Assembly: GCA_019348395.1 (NCBI GenBank)
Contig: JAHWJN010000061.1
Location: 1-7,366 of the forward strand
Length of the DNA stretch: 7,366 nt
Direction: 5' to 3'
Source: Chloroflexota bacterium
GTDB lineage: Bacteria > Chloroflexota > Limnocylindria > QHBO01
Of this stretch, positions 1 to 5,320 are shown piece after piece. Position numbers and translations under genes: made by a program. Under the pieces are notes generated by a model, which was not told the origin of the DNA, did not search any database, and worked only from the letters and a program-made list of their open reading frames with translations. The first letter of the stretch is position 1, and each line of letters opens with the position of its first letter.

Positions 1-70
1 CCCGGTCGCGAGCCTGCGAGGCAGGGCGGCCGCCTCAGAAGCGTCGACAGTGGTCCTCAGGACGCCCAGA

Positions 71-97
71 CTACGAGTCACGGTCCTCCGACTCGCA
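71..97. repeat. GAGTC/GACTC hairpin repeat, copy 1
   Basis: An inverted repeat with arms CGAGTC (74-79) and GACTCG (90-95) around a 10-nt loop. The 27-nt block matches the block at 214-240 in 22 of 27 positions. The right half, CTCCGACTCGCA, is identical in both copies. It lies upstream of the pxpABC operon. It could be a regulatory dyad, a dispersed palindromic element or a transcript-end hairpin. No T-run follows, so an intrinsic terminator is unlikely. Confidence 0.6.
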
Positions 98-213
98 TTT
101 GCGCCTCCGGACGAGCACTAGACGGCGGATGAGCCGATCCGGAGGCGGTCCCACGCTCAATCCATGGCGTGGCCGCCGCCCGTGACGGGGTAATGCGCGC
201 ATAGGGGCGCAGG

Positions 214-240
214 CTGCGAGTCGCGTCACTCCGACTCGCA
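214..240. repeat. GAGTC/GACTC hairpin repeat, copy 2
   Basis: Second copy, with a longer perfect stem: TGCGAGTC (215-222) pairs with GACTCGCA (233-240), 8 bp around a 10-nt loop. It starts 143 bp after copy 1 and ends 53 bp before the pxpA promoter box, so it could serve as an operator or upstream hairpin for that operon. That role is inference from position only. Confidence 0.6.
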
Positions 241-293
241 AACGTGCCCGCACAACGAGCGTCAAGCACACGGACCCGGCGCATTCGACGCCG

Positions 294-299
294 TAGGAT
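294..299 (+). promoter_or_regulatory. -10 box of pxpA, leaderless promoter
   Basis: TAGGAT fits TANNNT and sits exactly 6 nt before the ATG at 306, which would put the transcript start on the A of the start codon. The same geometry occurs before the genes at 3059 (plus) and 5291 (minus). No convincing -35 box is seen. The alternative reading is a weak Shine-Dalgarno AGGA at 295-298 with a 7-nt spacer. Confidence 0.55.
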
Positions 300-305
300 G
301 AGTGG

Positions 306-1064
306 ATGGACCTGAACGCCGACCTCGGCGAGAGCTTCGGGCACTGGACGCTCGGGGACGACGAGGCGCTGGTCGCGCACCTCACCAGTGCGAACGTGGC
401 GTGCGGGTTCCATGCGGGTGACTTCCGCGTGATGGACGCCACGGTCGCCCTCTGCCAACGGGCCGGCGTGGCGGTCGGAGCCCAGCCCGGCTACCCCGAC
501 CTGCTCGGCTTCGGCCGCCGGCCGCTGCCCTTCGAGCCGGACGAAGTGACCGCCATGGTCAGGTACCAGGTGGGCGCACTGGAGGCGTTCTGTCGGGCCC
601 ACGGCGTCGAGATGCAGCACGTCAAGCCGCACGGCGCCCTGTACAGCCAGGCCGCGGCTGACCCGGCGCTGGCCAATGCGATCGCCCGGGCCGTCGCCGG
701 ATTCAGCGAGGGTCTGGCCCTGTTCGGGCTCGCGTCCTCGGAGCCGATGGCGTCCGCTGCCGCCGACGCCGGCCTGCGCTTCGTGCCCGAGGCCTTCGCG
801 GACCGCCGCTACCTCGCCGACGGCTCGCTCCAGCCGCGAAGCGAAGGCGGCTCGCTGCTCACCGATCCGGCGGAGGCGGCCGCTCAGGCCGTCGCGATCG
901 CCATCGCTGGCTCCGTCACCGCCGAGGATGGCGCGCGGGTCGAGCTGCGCGCCGAGAGCATCTGCTGTCACGGCGACACGCCCGGCGCGGTCGAGATTGC
1001 GGCAGCGGTGCGACACGCCCTGGACGCCGCCGGCGTCCGGGTGACGCCCGTCCGCGCGACGTGA
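306..1064 (+). CDS. pxpA: 5-oxoprolinase subunit A (LamB/YcsF family)
   Basis: Subunit A of the bacterial ATP-dependent 5-oxoprolinase PxpABC. This cytosolic enzyme opens 5-oxo-L-proline (pyroglutamate), a spontaneous damage product of glutamine and glutamate, to give L-glutamate. The 252 residues match the usual family length of about 250. LamB/YcsF motifs appear in order: DLNADLGESFG at 2-12, SANVACGFHAGD at 28-39, GAQPGYPD at 58-65, HVKPHGALY at 105-113, FADRRY at 164-169 and ICCHGDTPGA at 219-228. The usual GAHPSYPD is GAQPGYPD here, so the His is a Gln, a change I believe also occurs in other members. ATG 306 is chosen because the first motif begins at residue 2. It is first in the operon, and its TGA overlaps the pxpB GTG by 4 nt, implying coupled translation. 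Family assignment is very secure; the activity follows from the complete pxpABC set. Confidence 0.95.
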   Translation: MDLNADLGESFGHWTLGDDEALVAHLTSANVACGFHAGDFRVMDATVALCQRAGVAVGAQPGYPDLLGFGRRPLPFEPDEVTAMVRYQVGALEAFCRAHGVEMQHVKPHGALYSQAAADPALANAIARAVAGFSEGLALFGLASSEPMASAAADAGLRFVPEAFADRRYLADGSLQPRSEGGSLLTDPAEAAAQAVAIAIAGSVTAEDGARVELRAESICCHGDTPGAVEIAAAVRHALDAAGVRVTPVRAT

Positions 1065-1726
1065 TCCAGCCCTTCGGCGAGCATGCGCTGCTCGTCGAGC
1101 TCGAGGGTCCGGACGCCGCCCGCTCGCTGGCCGCCTCGCTCGAGCGCGATCCGGTCGACGGCGTGGAGGCGGCCATTCCGGGGCTGGGGTCGGTCTTGGT
1201 GGAGCTGACGCCGCCGGCCGGGGATCGTGCCGGCGAGTTGGGGGCGCAGCTCGCTGACCGGGTGGCCTCGCTCACCCTCCACGAGGGTGGCGGTCGCGTC
1301 CGCACCATTCCGGTCGTCTACGGCGGCGCGCACGGACCCGACCTCGACCGGACCGCAGCCGTGCTCGGTATCTCGGCGGACGAGCTCGTCGCGCGGCACG
1401 CCGCCACCGAGCTGCAGGTCCTGTTCTGCGGCTTCGCGCCCGGCTTCGCGTACCTCGGCGAGCTGCCACAGGGCCTGCGAGTCCCGCGCCTCGATACGCC
1501 ACGGACCCGGACGCCGTCCGGATCGGTGGCCGTTGCCGGACCAATGTCGGGCATCTACCCGGCCGAGCTGCCCGGCGGCTGGCCGGTGATCGGCCGAACG
1601 CCGCTCCTGCTGTTCGACGCTCGCCGCGATCCCCCTGCCTACCTCGCGCCGGGTGACACCGTGCGCTGGGAGCCGATCGACCATGACGGGTGGTCCGACC
1701 GGCCGCGCACCGCGGACGACTGGTGA
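1061..1726 (+). CDS. pxpB: 5-oxoprolinase subunit B (KipI/allophanate hydrolase subunit 1 family)
   Basis: Subunit B of PxpABC, of the carboxyltransferase-domain subdomain C-D type found also in B. subtilis KipI and in allophanate hydrolase subunit 1. It is 221 aa. Visible motifs: an N-terminal FGEHALLVEL (5-14, usually GD.A..V), PVVYGGAHGPDLD (84-96), the very characteristic FCGFAPGFAYLGELP (122-136), PRLDTPRTRTPSGSVAVAG (142-160), GIYPAELPGGWPVIGRTP (164-181) and PGDTVRW near the C-terminus. The GTG start at 1061 overlaps the pxpA stop in the string GTGA. There is no separate strong Shine-Dalgarno, so translation is probably coupled to pxpA. B and C together are expected to carry the ATP-dependent half of the reaction. 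In E. coli and B. subtilis the order places pxpB before pxpC and then pxpA; here A is first. Assignment is secure by motif and by neighbours. Confidence 0.95.
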   Translation: MIQPFGEHALLVELEGPDAARSLAASLERDPVDGVEAAIPGLGSVLVELTPPAGDRAGELGAQLADRVASLTLHEGGGRVRTIPVVYGGAHGPDLDRTAAVLGISADELVARHAATELQVLFCGFAPGFAYLGELPQGLRVPRLDTPRTRTPSGSVAVAGPMSGIYPAELPGGWPVIGRTPLLLFDARRDPPAYLAPGDTVRWEPIDHDGWSDRPRTADDW

Positions 1727-2661
1727 GCATCGAGGTCCTGGACGGCGGCGCGCTGACGAGCGTGCAGGACCCGCTCGGCCGACGGGCGTGGCGGCATCTC
1801 GGCGTGCCGGTCGGTGGTGCCGCGGACCCCTGGAGCGCCCGCCTCGCGAACCGCCTGGCCGGCAATCCGGACGGGGCGGCGTTGCTCGAGATGACGCTCA
1901 CCGGCGCCAGCCTGCAATTCCAACGAGCCGCGACGGTGTCGCTCGCCGGCGGCCTCGAGGCCACCGTGGACGGTCTGCCGTTCCCGGTGGAGAGTGCGCG
2001 ACGGATCCGTGCCGGCGCGGTCATTCGTCTCACCGACGGACCCGGTGCGCGCGGCTACCTGGCGGTCTCCGGCGGAATCGACGTCCCCACCGTCCTCGGA
2101 TCGCGCTCCACGGAGCTGCGGACAGGCTTCGGCGGCCACGAGGGTCGGGCCCTCCGGAGGGGCGACCGGCTGGTCGTCGGTCCGGCCAAGGGGCCGGCGA
2201 TGCGACGGTCAGACGCGCGAGGCACCCCCGCCGGCCCGATCCGCGTCGTTCCCGGGCCCGGGGCGGACGATCGGCTGGCATCGATCGTCGGCCGGGCGTT
2301 CACGGTGGGCGCGAGCGCGGACCGGGTCGGGGTCCGGCTGGAGGATTCGGTCGGCGGCGGCGGCGAGGTCGACTCGATGGGCCTGCCGCTCGGCGCGGTC
2401 CAGCTTCCGCCCGACGGCCGGCCCATCGTGATGCTCGCCGACCGGCCGGTGACCGGCGGCTATCGCGTGACGGCGGTCGTCATCGGTGCCGACATCGGCC
2501 GTGTGGCGCAGTTGCGCCCCGGCGATGCGGTGGAGTTCGCATCGGCCTCGATCGGGGAGGCCCGCACGGCCTGGCGCCGGGCAGAGCAGGAGCTCGCCGC
2601 ACTCGAGCCGCTCGCGGAGCGGGAGGGCGACGAGCTCGGATGGACAGGCTCACATTCGTGA
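1723..2661 (+). CDS. pxpC: 5-oxoprolinase subunit C (biotin-dependent carboxyltransferase family)
   Basis: Subunit C of PxpABC, of the KipA/allophanate hydrolase subunit 2 type (carboxyltransferase subdomain A-B). From GTG 1723 it is 312 aa, within the family range. Motifs: TSVQDPLGRRAWRHLGVP then GGAADPWSARLANRL.GNP (about 12-51), RGYLAVSGGIDVPTVLGSRS then GFGGHEGR.L..GD (about 110-146), RVVPGPG, ADRVGVRLE (usually SDRMG.RL.G), and the C-terminal DGRPIVMLADRPVTGGYR followed by IGADIGRVAQLRPGDAVEF. An in-frame GTG at 1690 lies inside pxpB, and its 11 extra residues are not family-like. GTG 1723 reproduces the 4-nt GTGA overlap seen at the A/B junction, so 1723 is preferred. The gene ends 10 bp from the stop of the convergent gene, with no clear terminator between. 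No transporter gene is attached to the operon. Confidence 0.93.
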   Translation: MSIEVLDGGALTSVQDPLGRRAWRHLGVPVGGAADPWSARLANRLAGNPDGAALLEMTLTGASLQFQRAATVSLAGGLEATVDGLPFPVESARRIRAGAVIRLTDGPGARGYLAVSGGIDVPTVLGSRSTELRTGFGGHEGRALRRGDRLVVGPAKGPAMRRSDARGTPAGPIRVVPGPGADDRLASIVGRAFTVGASADRVGVRLEDSVGGGGEVDSMGLPLGAVQLPPDGRPIVMLADRPVTGGYRVTAVVIGADIGRVAQLRPGDAVEFASASIGEARTAWRRAEQELAALEPLAEREGDELGWTGSHS

Positions 2662-2671
2662 GCCGTATCGG

Positions 2672-2977
2672 TCAGGCCTGGGGAGTCCCCTGATCCTGCG
2701 GACGGAACACGAGCCGGGCGGCGCCGTCCTCCTCCGCCACGTCGATCGCCGCGTCCTCGAGGGGTGCGGCCAGCTCGGGAGCGACGTAGACCTTGAGGCC
2801 GTCCTGCTCGGTGACCTGGTCGCCATCGCCGGGCGCCTCGGTGAAGCCGAGGCCGATGGTGACCTCGCCGGGCTGGGCGGACTCGGGGAAGACGCGAACG
2901 CCGTAGGTCTCGGGGACATCCTGGCCGCTGCGAAGCTCAGTCAGCAGCGCCGCGGCGCCCTGGGTGACCTGAAGCAT
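2672..2977 (-). CDS. HesB/IscA-fold protein without cysteines
   Basis: A 101-aa acidic protein of the A-type iron-sulfur carrier (HesB/IscA/ErpA) fold. The pattern visible is an N-terminal helix LQVTQGAAALLTELR (2-16), the strand YGVRVF (25-30), then VTIGLGF (39-45), DQVTEQDGLKVYVAPELAAPLEDAAIDV (53-80) and ARLVF (87-91). This follows IscA-type proteins, where the same places read GCSG..Y.F, D...E..G......P.....L.G..ID and then CGCG. Here every cysteine is absent, and the chain ends about where the CGCG motif would start, so it is unlikely to bind a cluster in the usual way. A role is unknown. The start is the ATG at 2977, supported by AGGAGA at 2986-2991 with an 8-nt spacer. The frame stays open far upstream, but that part is antisense to the channel gene. 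It is divergent from the channel gene. Confidence 0.82.
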   Translation of the reverse strand: MLQVTQGAAALLTELRSGQDVPETYGVRVFPESAQPGEVTIGLGFTEAPGDGDQVTEQDGLKVYVAPELAAPLEDAAIDVAEEDGAARLVFRPQDQGTPQA

Positions 2978-2985
2978 CGGAAAAA

Positions 2986-2991
2986 TCTCCT
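2986..2991 (-). promoter_or_regulatory. Shine-Dalgarno of the HesB-like gene
   Basis: Read on the minus strand, AGGAGA precedes the ATG at 2977 with an 8-nt A/T-rich spacer. It fixes the start within a much longer open frame and shows that this genome uses both SD-led and leaderless mRNAs. Confidence 0.75.
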
Positions 2992-2995
2992 GTGG

Positions 2996-3010
2996 TGGGG
3001 GTATTCCCCA
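2996..3010. repeat. Small dyad in the HesB-like leader
   Basis: TGGGG (2996-3000) pairs with CCCCA (3006-3010) around GTATT. It lies just upstream of the HesB-like Shine-Dalgarno, in the 81-bp divergent intergenic region. It could be a repressor site or leader hairpin. The match is short, and G/C runs arise easily by chance in this DNA. Confidence 0.3.
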
Positions 3011-3046
3011 GACGCCGCAAGACCGATACCAACCCGGGCGTCGGTG

Positions 3047-3052
3047 TAGCCT
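3047..3052 (+). promoter_or_regulatory. -10 box of the channel gene, leaderless promoter
   Basis: TAGCCT (TANNNT) ends exactly 6 nt before ATG 3059. No Shine-Dalgarno is seen before this ATG (CCTCCGGCC precedes it), so a leaderless transcript starting at the ATG is the best reading. The spacing is the same as at 294-299 and 5298-5303. Confidence 0.6.
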
Positions 3053-3058
3053 CCGGCC

Positions 3059-3790
3059 ATGACGGATCGAGAGGCTGAACGACGCAGGACGCGCGCCGAG
3101 CGCTATCACCTCGTGGCGGAGATCGAGGCGATGCTCGACGGCCCGGCCACCTACCTGGCGGTCGTCTTCGCGGTGATTCTCGCCGCCGAGCTCATCCTCC
3201 AGGCGCAGGGGTCGTCCGTCCCGCCCGTGCTCGGCTGGATACAGCTGGCGATCTGGGGCATCTTCGTCGTCCACTTCCTGCTCGGAATCACCATCAGTCC
3301 GGATCGGCTGCGCTATCTCCGTCGCAACTGGCTGACGGCGATCTCTCTCGTCCTCCCCTTCCTGCGCGCCTTCCGTGCCCTCCGCGCCGTGCGGGTGCTG
3401 CGCGCCACGAACTCGGTCCGGGTCGCCGCCGGATTCAACCGGCTGGCCCGATCGCTCCGCGGCGTGCTCGCCTGGTCCCGCGCCGGCTATGCCGCGGCGC
3501 TCGCGGCCACCTCGGCGCTGCTCGGATCGGCGGCGCTGTTGATGTTCGAGGCGGAGGCGCCGGACTCGCAGATCACCGACTACGGGGAGGCGCTGTGGTG
3601 GGCGACCGCGACGCTGACGACGGTGGGCGCCGCGTCCGAACCGGTGACCATCGGCGGGCGCATCGTCGGGCTGGTGCTCATGTTCGGCGGGCTCGTGCTG
3701 TTCGGCTACGTGGCCGGCGTGGTCGCCGCCGTGCTGTTCGGGACGAGCCGCGGGGTTGGTGCCGGAACCTCCGCCACCCCGGATCGCTAG
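3059..3790 (+). CDS. Voltage-gated-type cation channel homologue with a non-GYG filter
   Basis: A 243-aa integral membrane protein with the six-helix layout of voltage-gated potassium channels. Hydrophobic helices lie near 31-48 (S1) and 59-78 (S2). WLTAISLVLPF (91-101) resembles S3. The following segment has arginines at 103, 106, 109, 112 and 115, every third residue as in an S4 voltage sensor. S5 lies at about 143-163. The pore helix YGEALWWATATLTTVG (175-190) matches the usual GDALWW...TLTTVGYGD, and S6 (about 199-228) is GGRIVGLVLMFGGLVLFGYVAG. The filter, however, reads TVG-AASEP where K+ channels have TVG-YGD..P, so K+ selectivity cannot be assumed. The N-terminus is charged and cytosolic, and no ligand-binding C-terminal domain follows. 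ATG 3059 is supported by the -10 box 6 nt upstream. The stop TAG lies in a CTAG shared with the convergent DUF421 gene. Confidence 0.87.
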   Translation: MTDREAERRRTRAERYHLVAEIEAMLDGPATYLAVVFAVILAAELILQAQGSSVPPVLGWIQLAIWGIFVVHFLLGITISPDRLRYLRRNWLTAISLVLPFLRAFRALRAVRVLRATNSVRVAAGFNRLARSLRGVLAWSRAGYAAALAATSALLGSAALLMFEAEAPDSQITDYGEALWWATATLTTVGAASEPVTIGGRIVGLVLMFGGLVLFGYVAGVVAAVLFGTSRGVGAGTSATPDR

Positions 3791-4317
3791 ACATCGGGGT
3801 CGTCGCTCCAGCCGGTGACGTTGCGCAGCGCCGACGCGTCGACCCGGTCCGACCGCTCCCCGATGACGGAGAAGCTGCCGTCGGTCTCGAGCACCACGGC
3901 ATGGACGTCGGCGACGCTGGCGAACCCCTGCTGGCGGACCGCCTGGAGCACCTCGGCCTCGCTCACGCGCTGCTCCCGGATGGTGTCCTCCCGCATCCGG
4001 CCGCCGAACACGAGTAGGCTTGGCTCCGATTTCACGAGCGATGCAACGACCTTGGTGCGCATCGACGACCAAGTGATCACGAACTGCAGGCCGATGAGCA
4101 GCGCGAACGCGACGAGCCCCTCCGCCAGCGCCACATCCTTTGAGAGAACGATGGTGGCGAGGGTCGAGCCGAGGGCCACGGTGACGATCAGGTCGAAGGC
4201 GTTCATCTTCGACAGCGTCCGCTTGCCCGCCAGGCGGACGAACAGCACGATGCCCACGTACGCGGCGATGCCCACCACCACCGTGCGACCGATGCCGGCC
4301 CAGTCATCGAAGAACAT
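3787..4317 (-). CDS. DUF421 (YetF-type) membrane protein
   Basis: A 176-aa membrane protein of the DUF421/YetF family. Three hydrophobic helices are visible, near 10-28, 40-59 and 66-84. The family signature RLAGKRTLSKMNAFDLIVTV (28-47) runs into ALGS (48-51), matching the usual GKR.LS.M..FD......GS..A. The soluble C-terminal part holds EPSLLVFGGRMRED then REQRVSEAEVLQAVRQQG (about 98-131) and VHAVVLETDGSFSVI (138-152), also typical. The biochemical role of the family is not established as far as I know; B. subtilis members have been linked to the envelope and spores. ATG 4317 shares its A with the TGA of the upstream dehydratase gene (TGATG), and no own SD is needed. A longer frame extends upstream to 4476, but its translation is Arg/Gly-rich shadow of the dehydratase. 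The stop overlaps the stop of the channel gene. Confidence 0.9.
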   Translation of the reverse strand: MFFDDWAGIGRTVVVGIAAYVGIVLFVRLAGKRTLSKMNAFDLIVTVALGSTLATIVLSKDVALAEGLVAFALLIGLQFVITWSSMRTKVVASLVKSEPSLLVFGGRMREDTIREQRVSEAEVLQAVRQQGFASVADVHAVVLETDGSFSVIGERSDRVDASALRNVTGWSDDPDV

Positions 4318-5291
4318 CAGGCGATCACCCCGCGCAGGACGTCCGGCGACACGTTGCGGCCGGTGGTCACCACCGCCACGCGACGGTCCGTGACGGAGAC
4401 GCGTCTGGCCAGGAGGGCGGCGATGCCGAGCGCCGCGCTCCCCTCGAGCAGGGTGTGGGGAATCTCGAGTGCCCATCGCATGGCGCCGGCGATCTCGTCT
4501 TCATCGACGATGACCACATCGTCGACAAGCCTACGGCACAGCTCCCATGTGATGGAGCTCCGCTCGATGTTGCCCGCCACGCCGTCCGCGATGGTGGGCG
4601 CGATCGGCATGGCGTCGGTGGAGCCGGTTTCGAAGAAGGCGTACATCGGCGGAGAGGCGGCGGGCTGCACGCCGACCAGGCGCAGGTCCGGCTTCACCGC
4701 CTTGGCCCACAGGCCGATGCCGCTGATGAGCCCGCCCCCGCCGATCGGCACCAAAATCGTGTCGACCTCTGGCCAATCGGCGAGGATCTCGACGCCGACC
4801 GTCGCCTGGCCGGCGATCACGTCGGCGTCCTGGTACGGCGGGACGTAGACGGCGTGACCGGCGTCGTCCCGGCGCCTGGCCTCCGCCTCGGCGTCATCGG
4901 TGTCGTCACCGAACAGCTCGACGGTGATGCGCCGGGTCTCGAGCGCTCGAAGGCGTTCCAGCTTGGCCGCAGAGATCTGGCGGCCGACCAGGACCGTGAG
5001 GCGCATGTCGTGCCGGGCTGCGGCGGTCGCGACGGCGATCCCGTGGTTGCCGCTGCTGGCAGTGACGAGCGCGGCTTCCGGCCGGCCCTCGGCGATGAGC
5101 CCGACCTTGTGGTGCGCGCCCCGGGTCTTGAACGCTCCGGTGGGCTGCAGCTCCTCGCGCTTCAGGCGTACTTCCGTGGCTCCCGTCTCCTCGGCCAGCT
5201 CACGGCTGATCTCCAGCGGCGTGTGGAGCGCGATCCCCTCCAGGCGGCGCCGTGCGGCGTTGACGTCGGCCAGGGTCGGCAGGCGGGGCAT
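4317..5291 (-). CDS. PLP-dependent threonine/serine dehydratase family protein
   Basis: A 324-aa fold-type II PLP enzyme of the threonine/serine dehydratase group, cytosolic. Members remove the hydroxyl and amino groups of Thr or Ser (to 2-oxobutyrate or pyruvate plus ammonia), racemise serine, or act on hydroxylated amino acids. Motifs: LKREELQPTGAFKTRGA (43-59) with the PLP Schiff-base lysine K55, the substrate loop SSGNHG (79-84), PPYQDADVIAGQATVGVEIL (151-170), the phosphate-binding glycine loop GGGGL (184-188), ADG (236-238), EGSAALGIAALL (283-294) and the cofactor-ring motif VVTTGRN (307-313), usually SGGN. The GRN is reminiscent of EutB-type hydroxyectoine dehydratases as I remember them, but no ectoine genes are visible. 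There is no ACT regulatory domain, so it is unlike biosynthetic IlvA and closer in length to catabolic TdcB. ATG 5291 has a -10 box 6 nt upstream. It is coupled to the DUF421 gene. Exact substrate unknown. Confidence 0.9.
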   Translation of the reverse strand: MPRLPTLADVNAARRRLEGIALHTPLEISRELAEETGATEVRLKREELQPTGAFKTRGAHHKVGLIAEGRPEAALVTASSGNHGIAVATAAARHDMRLTVLVGRQISAAKLERLRALETRRITVELFGDDTDDAEAEARRRDDAGHAVYVPPYQDADVIAGQATVGVEILADWPEVDTILVPIGGGGLISGIGLWAKAVKPDLRLVGVQPAASPPMYAFFETGSTDAMPIAPTIADGVAGNIERSSITWELCRRLVDDVVIVDEDEIAGAMRWALEIPHTLLEGSAALGIAALLARRVSVTDRRVAVVTTGRNVSPDVLRGVIA

Positions 5292-5297
5292 GCGGAG

Positions 5298-5303
5298 AGT
5301 CTA
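5298..5303 (-). promoter_or_regulatory. -10 box of the dehydratase-DUF421 pair, leaderless promoter
   Basis: On the minus strand, TAGACT ends exactly 6 nt before ATG 5291. CTCCGC between them is not a Shine-Dalgarno, so a leaderless transcript is the best reading. This is the third instance of TANNNT-N6-ATG in the window. The palindromic repeats begin about 18 bp further upstream, overlapping where a -35 box would lie. Confidence 0.6.
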
Positions 5304-5320
5304 CCGATGCCGGCGCGCCG

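Larger units (their letters stand above)
1..305. other. Gene-free 5' stretch with hairpin repeats
   Basis: No coding region can be supported here. On the plus strand the three frames entering from the left edge stay open only to about 132, 121 and 186, and their translations (Arg/Ser/Pro-rich) resemble no family I know, so the tail of an upstream gene cannot be excluded but is not shown. The long minus-strand reading frames crossing this stretch are mostly antisense to pxpA. What can be seen: two copies of a 27-nt hairpin repeat (71-97 and 214-240), a perfect 10-bp palindrome ATGCGCGCAT at 193-202, and a -10-like box just before pxpA. Confidence 0.5.

Noticed and set aside
78..1016. 312-codon open frame on the minus strand
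   Set aside because: It is antisense to pxpA, whose family motifs are unmistakable. Long antisense frames are expected in DNA this rich in G+C, and the translation is Arg/Gly-rich without family resemblance.
1690..1722. Earlier GTG start for pxpC
   Set aside because: The extra 11 residues are encoded within pxpB and are not family-like; the GTG at 1723 gives the same 4-nt overlap as the pxpA/pxpB junction.
1653..2693. 346-codon plus-strand frame overlapping pxpC
   Set aside because: It is an out-of-frame shadow of pxpC with strongly Arg/Gly/Pro-rich translation; pxpC has the family motifs.
2655..2700. Bidirectional terminator between pxpC and the HesB-like gene
   Set aside because: Only short, interrupted pairing (TCAGG with CCTGA around a 12-nt loop) and no T-run on either strand, so it is not supported.
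2996..3010. Copper-sensor (CsoR-type) operator
   Set aside because: The known half-sites are ATACCCC...GGGGTAT; here the order is GGGG-TATT-CCCC, and no copper gene is adjacent.
2978..4072. Upstream extension of the HesB-like frame to a 466-aa protein
   Set aside because: The extra 365 residues are antisense to the channel gene and to part of the DUF421 region and are low-complexity Arg/Gly/His-rich. A good SD marks ATG 2977 as the start.
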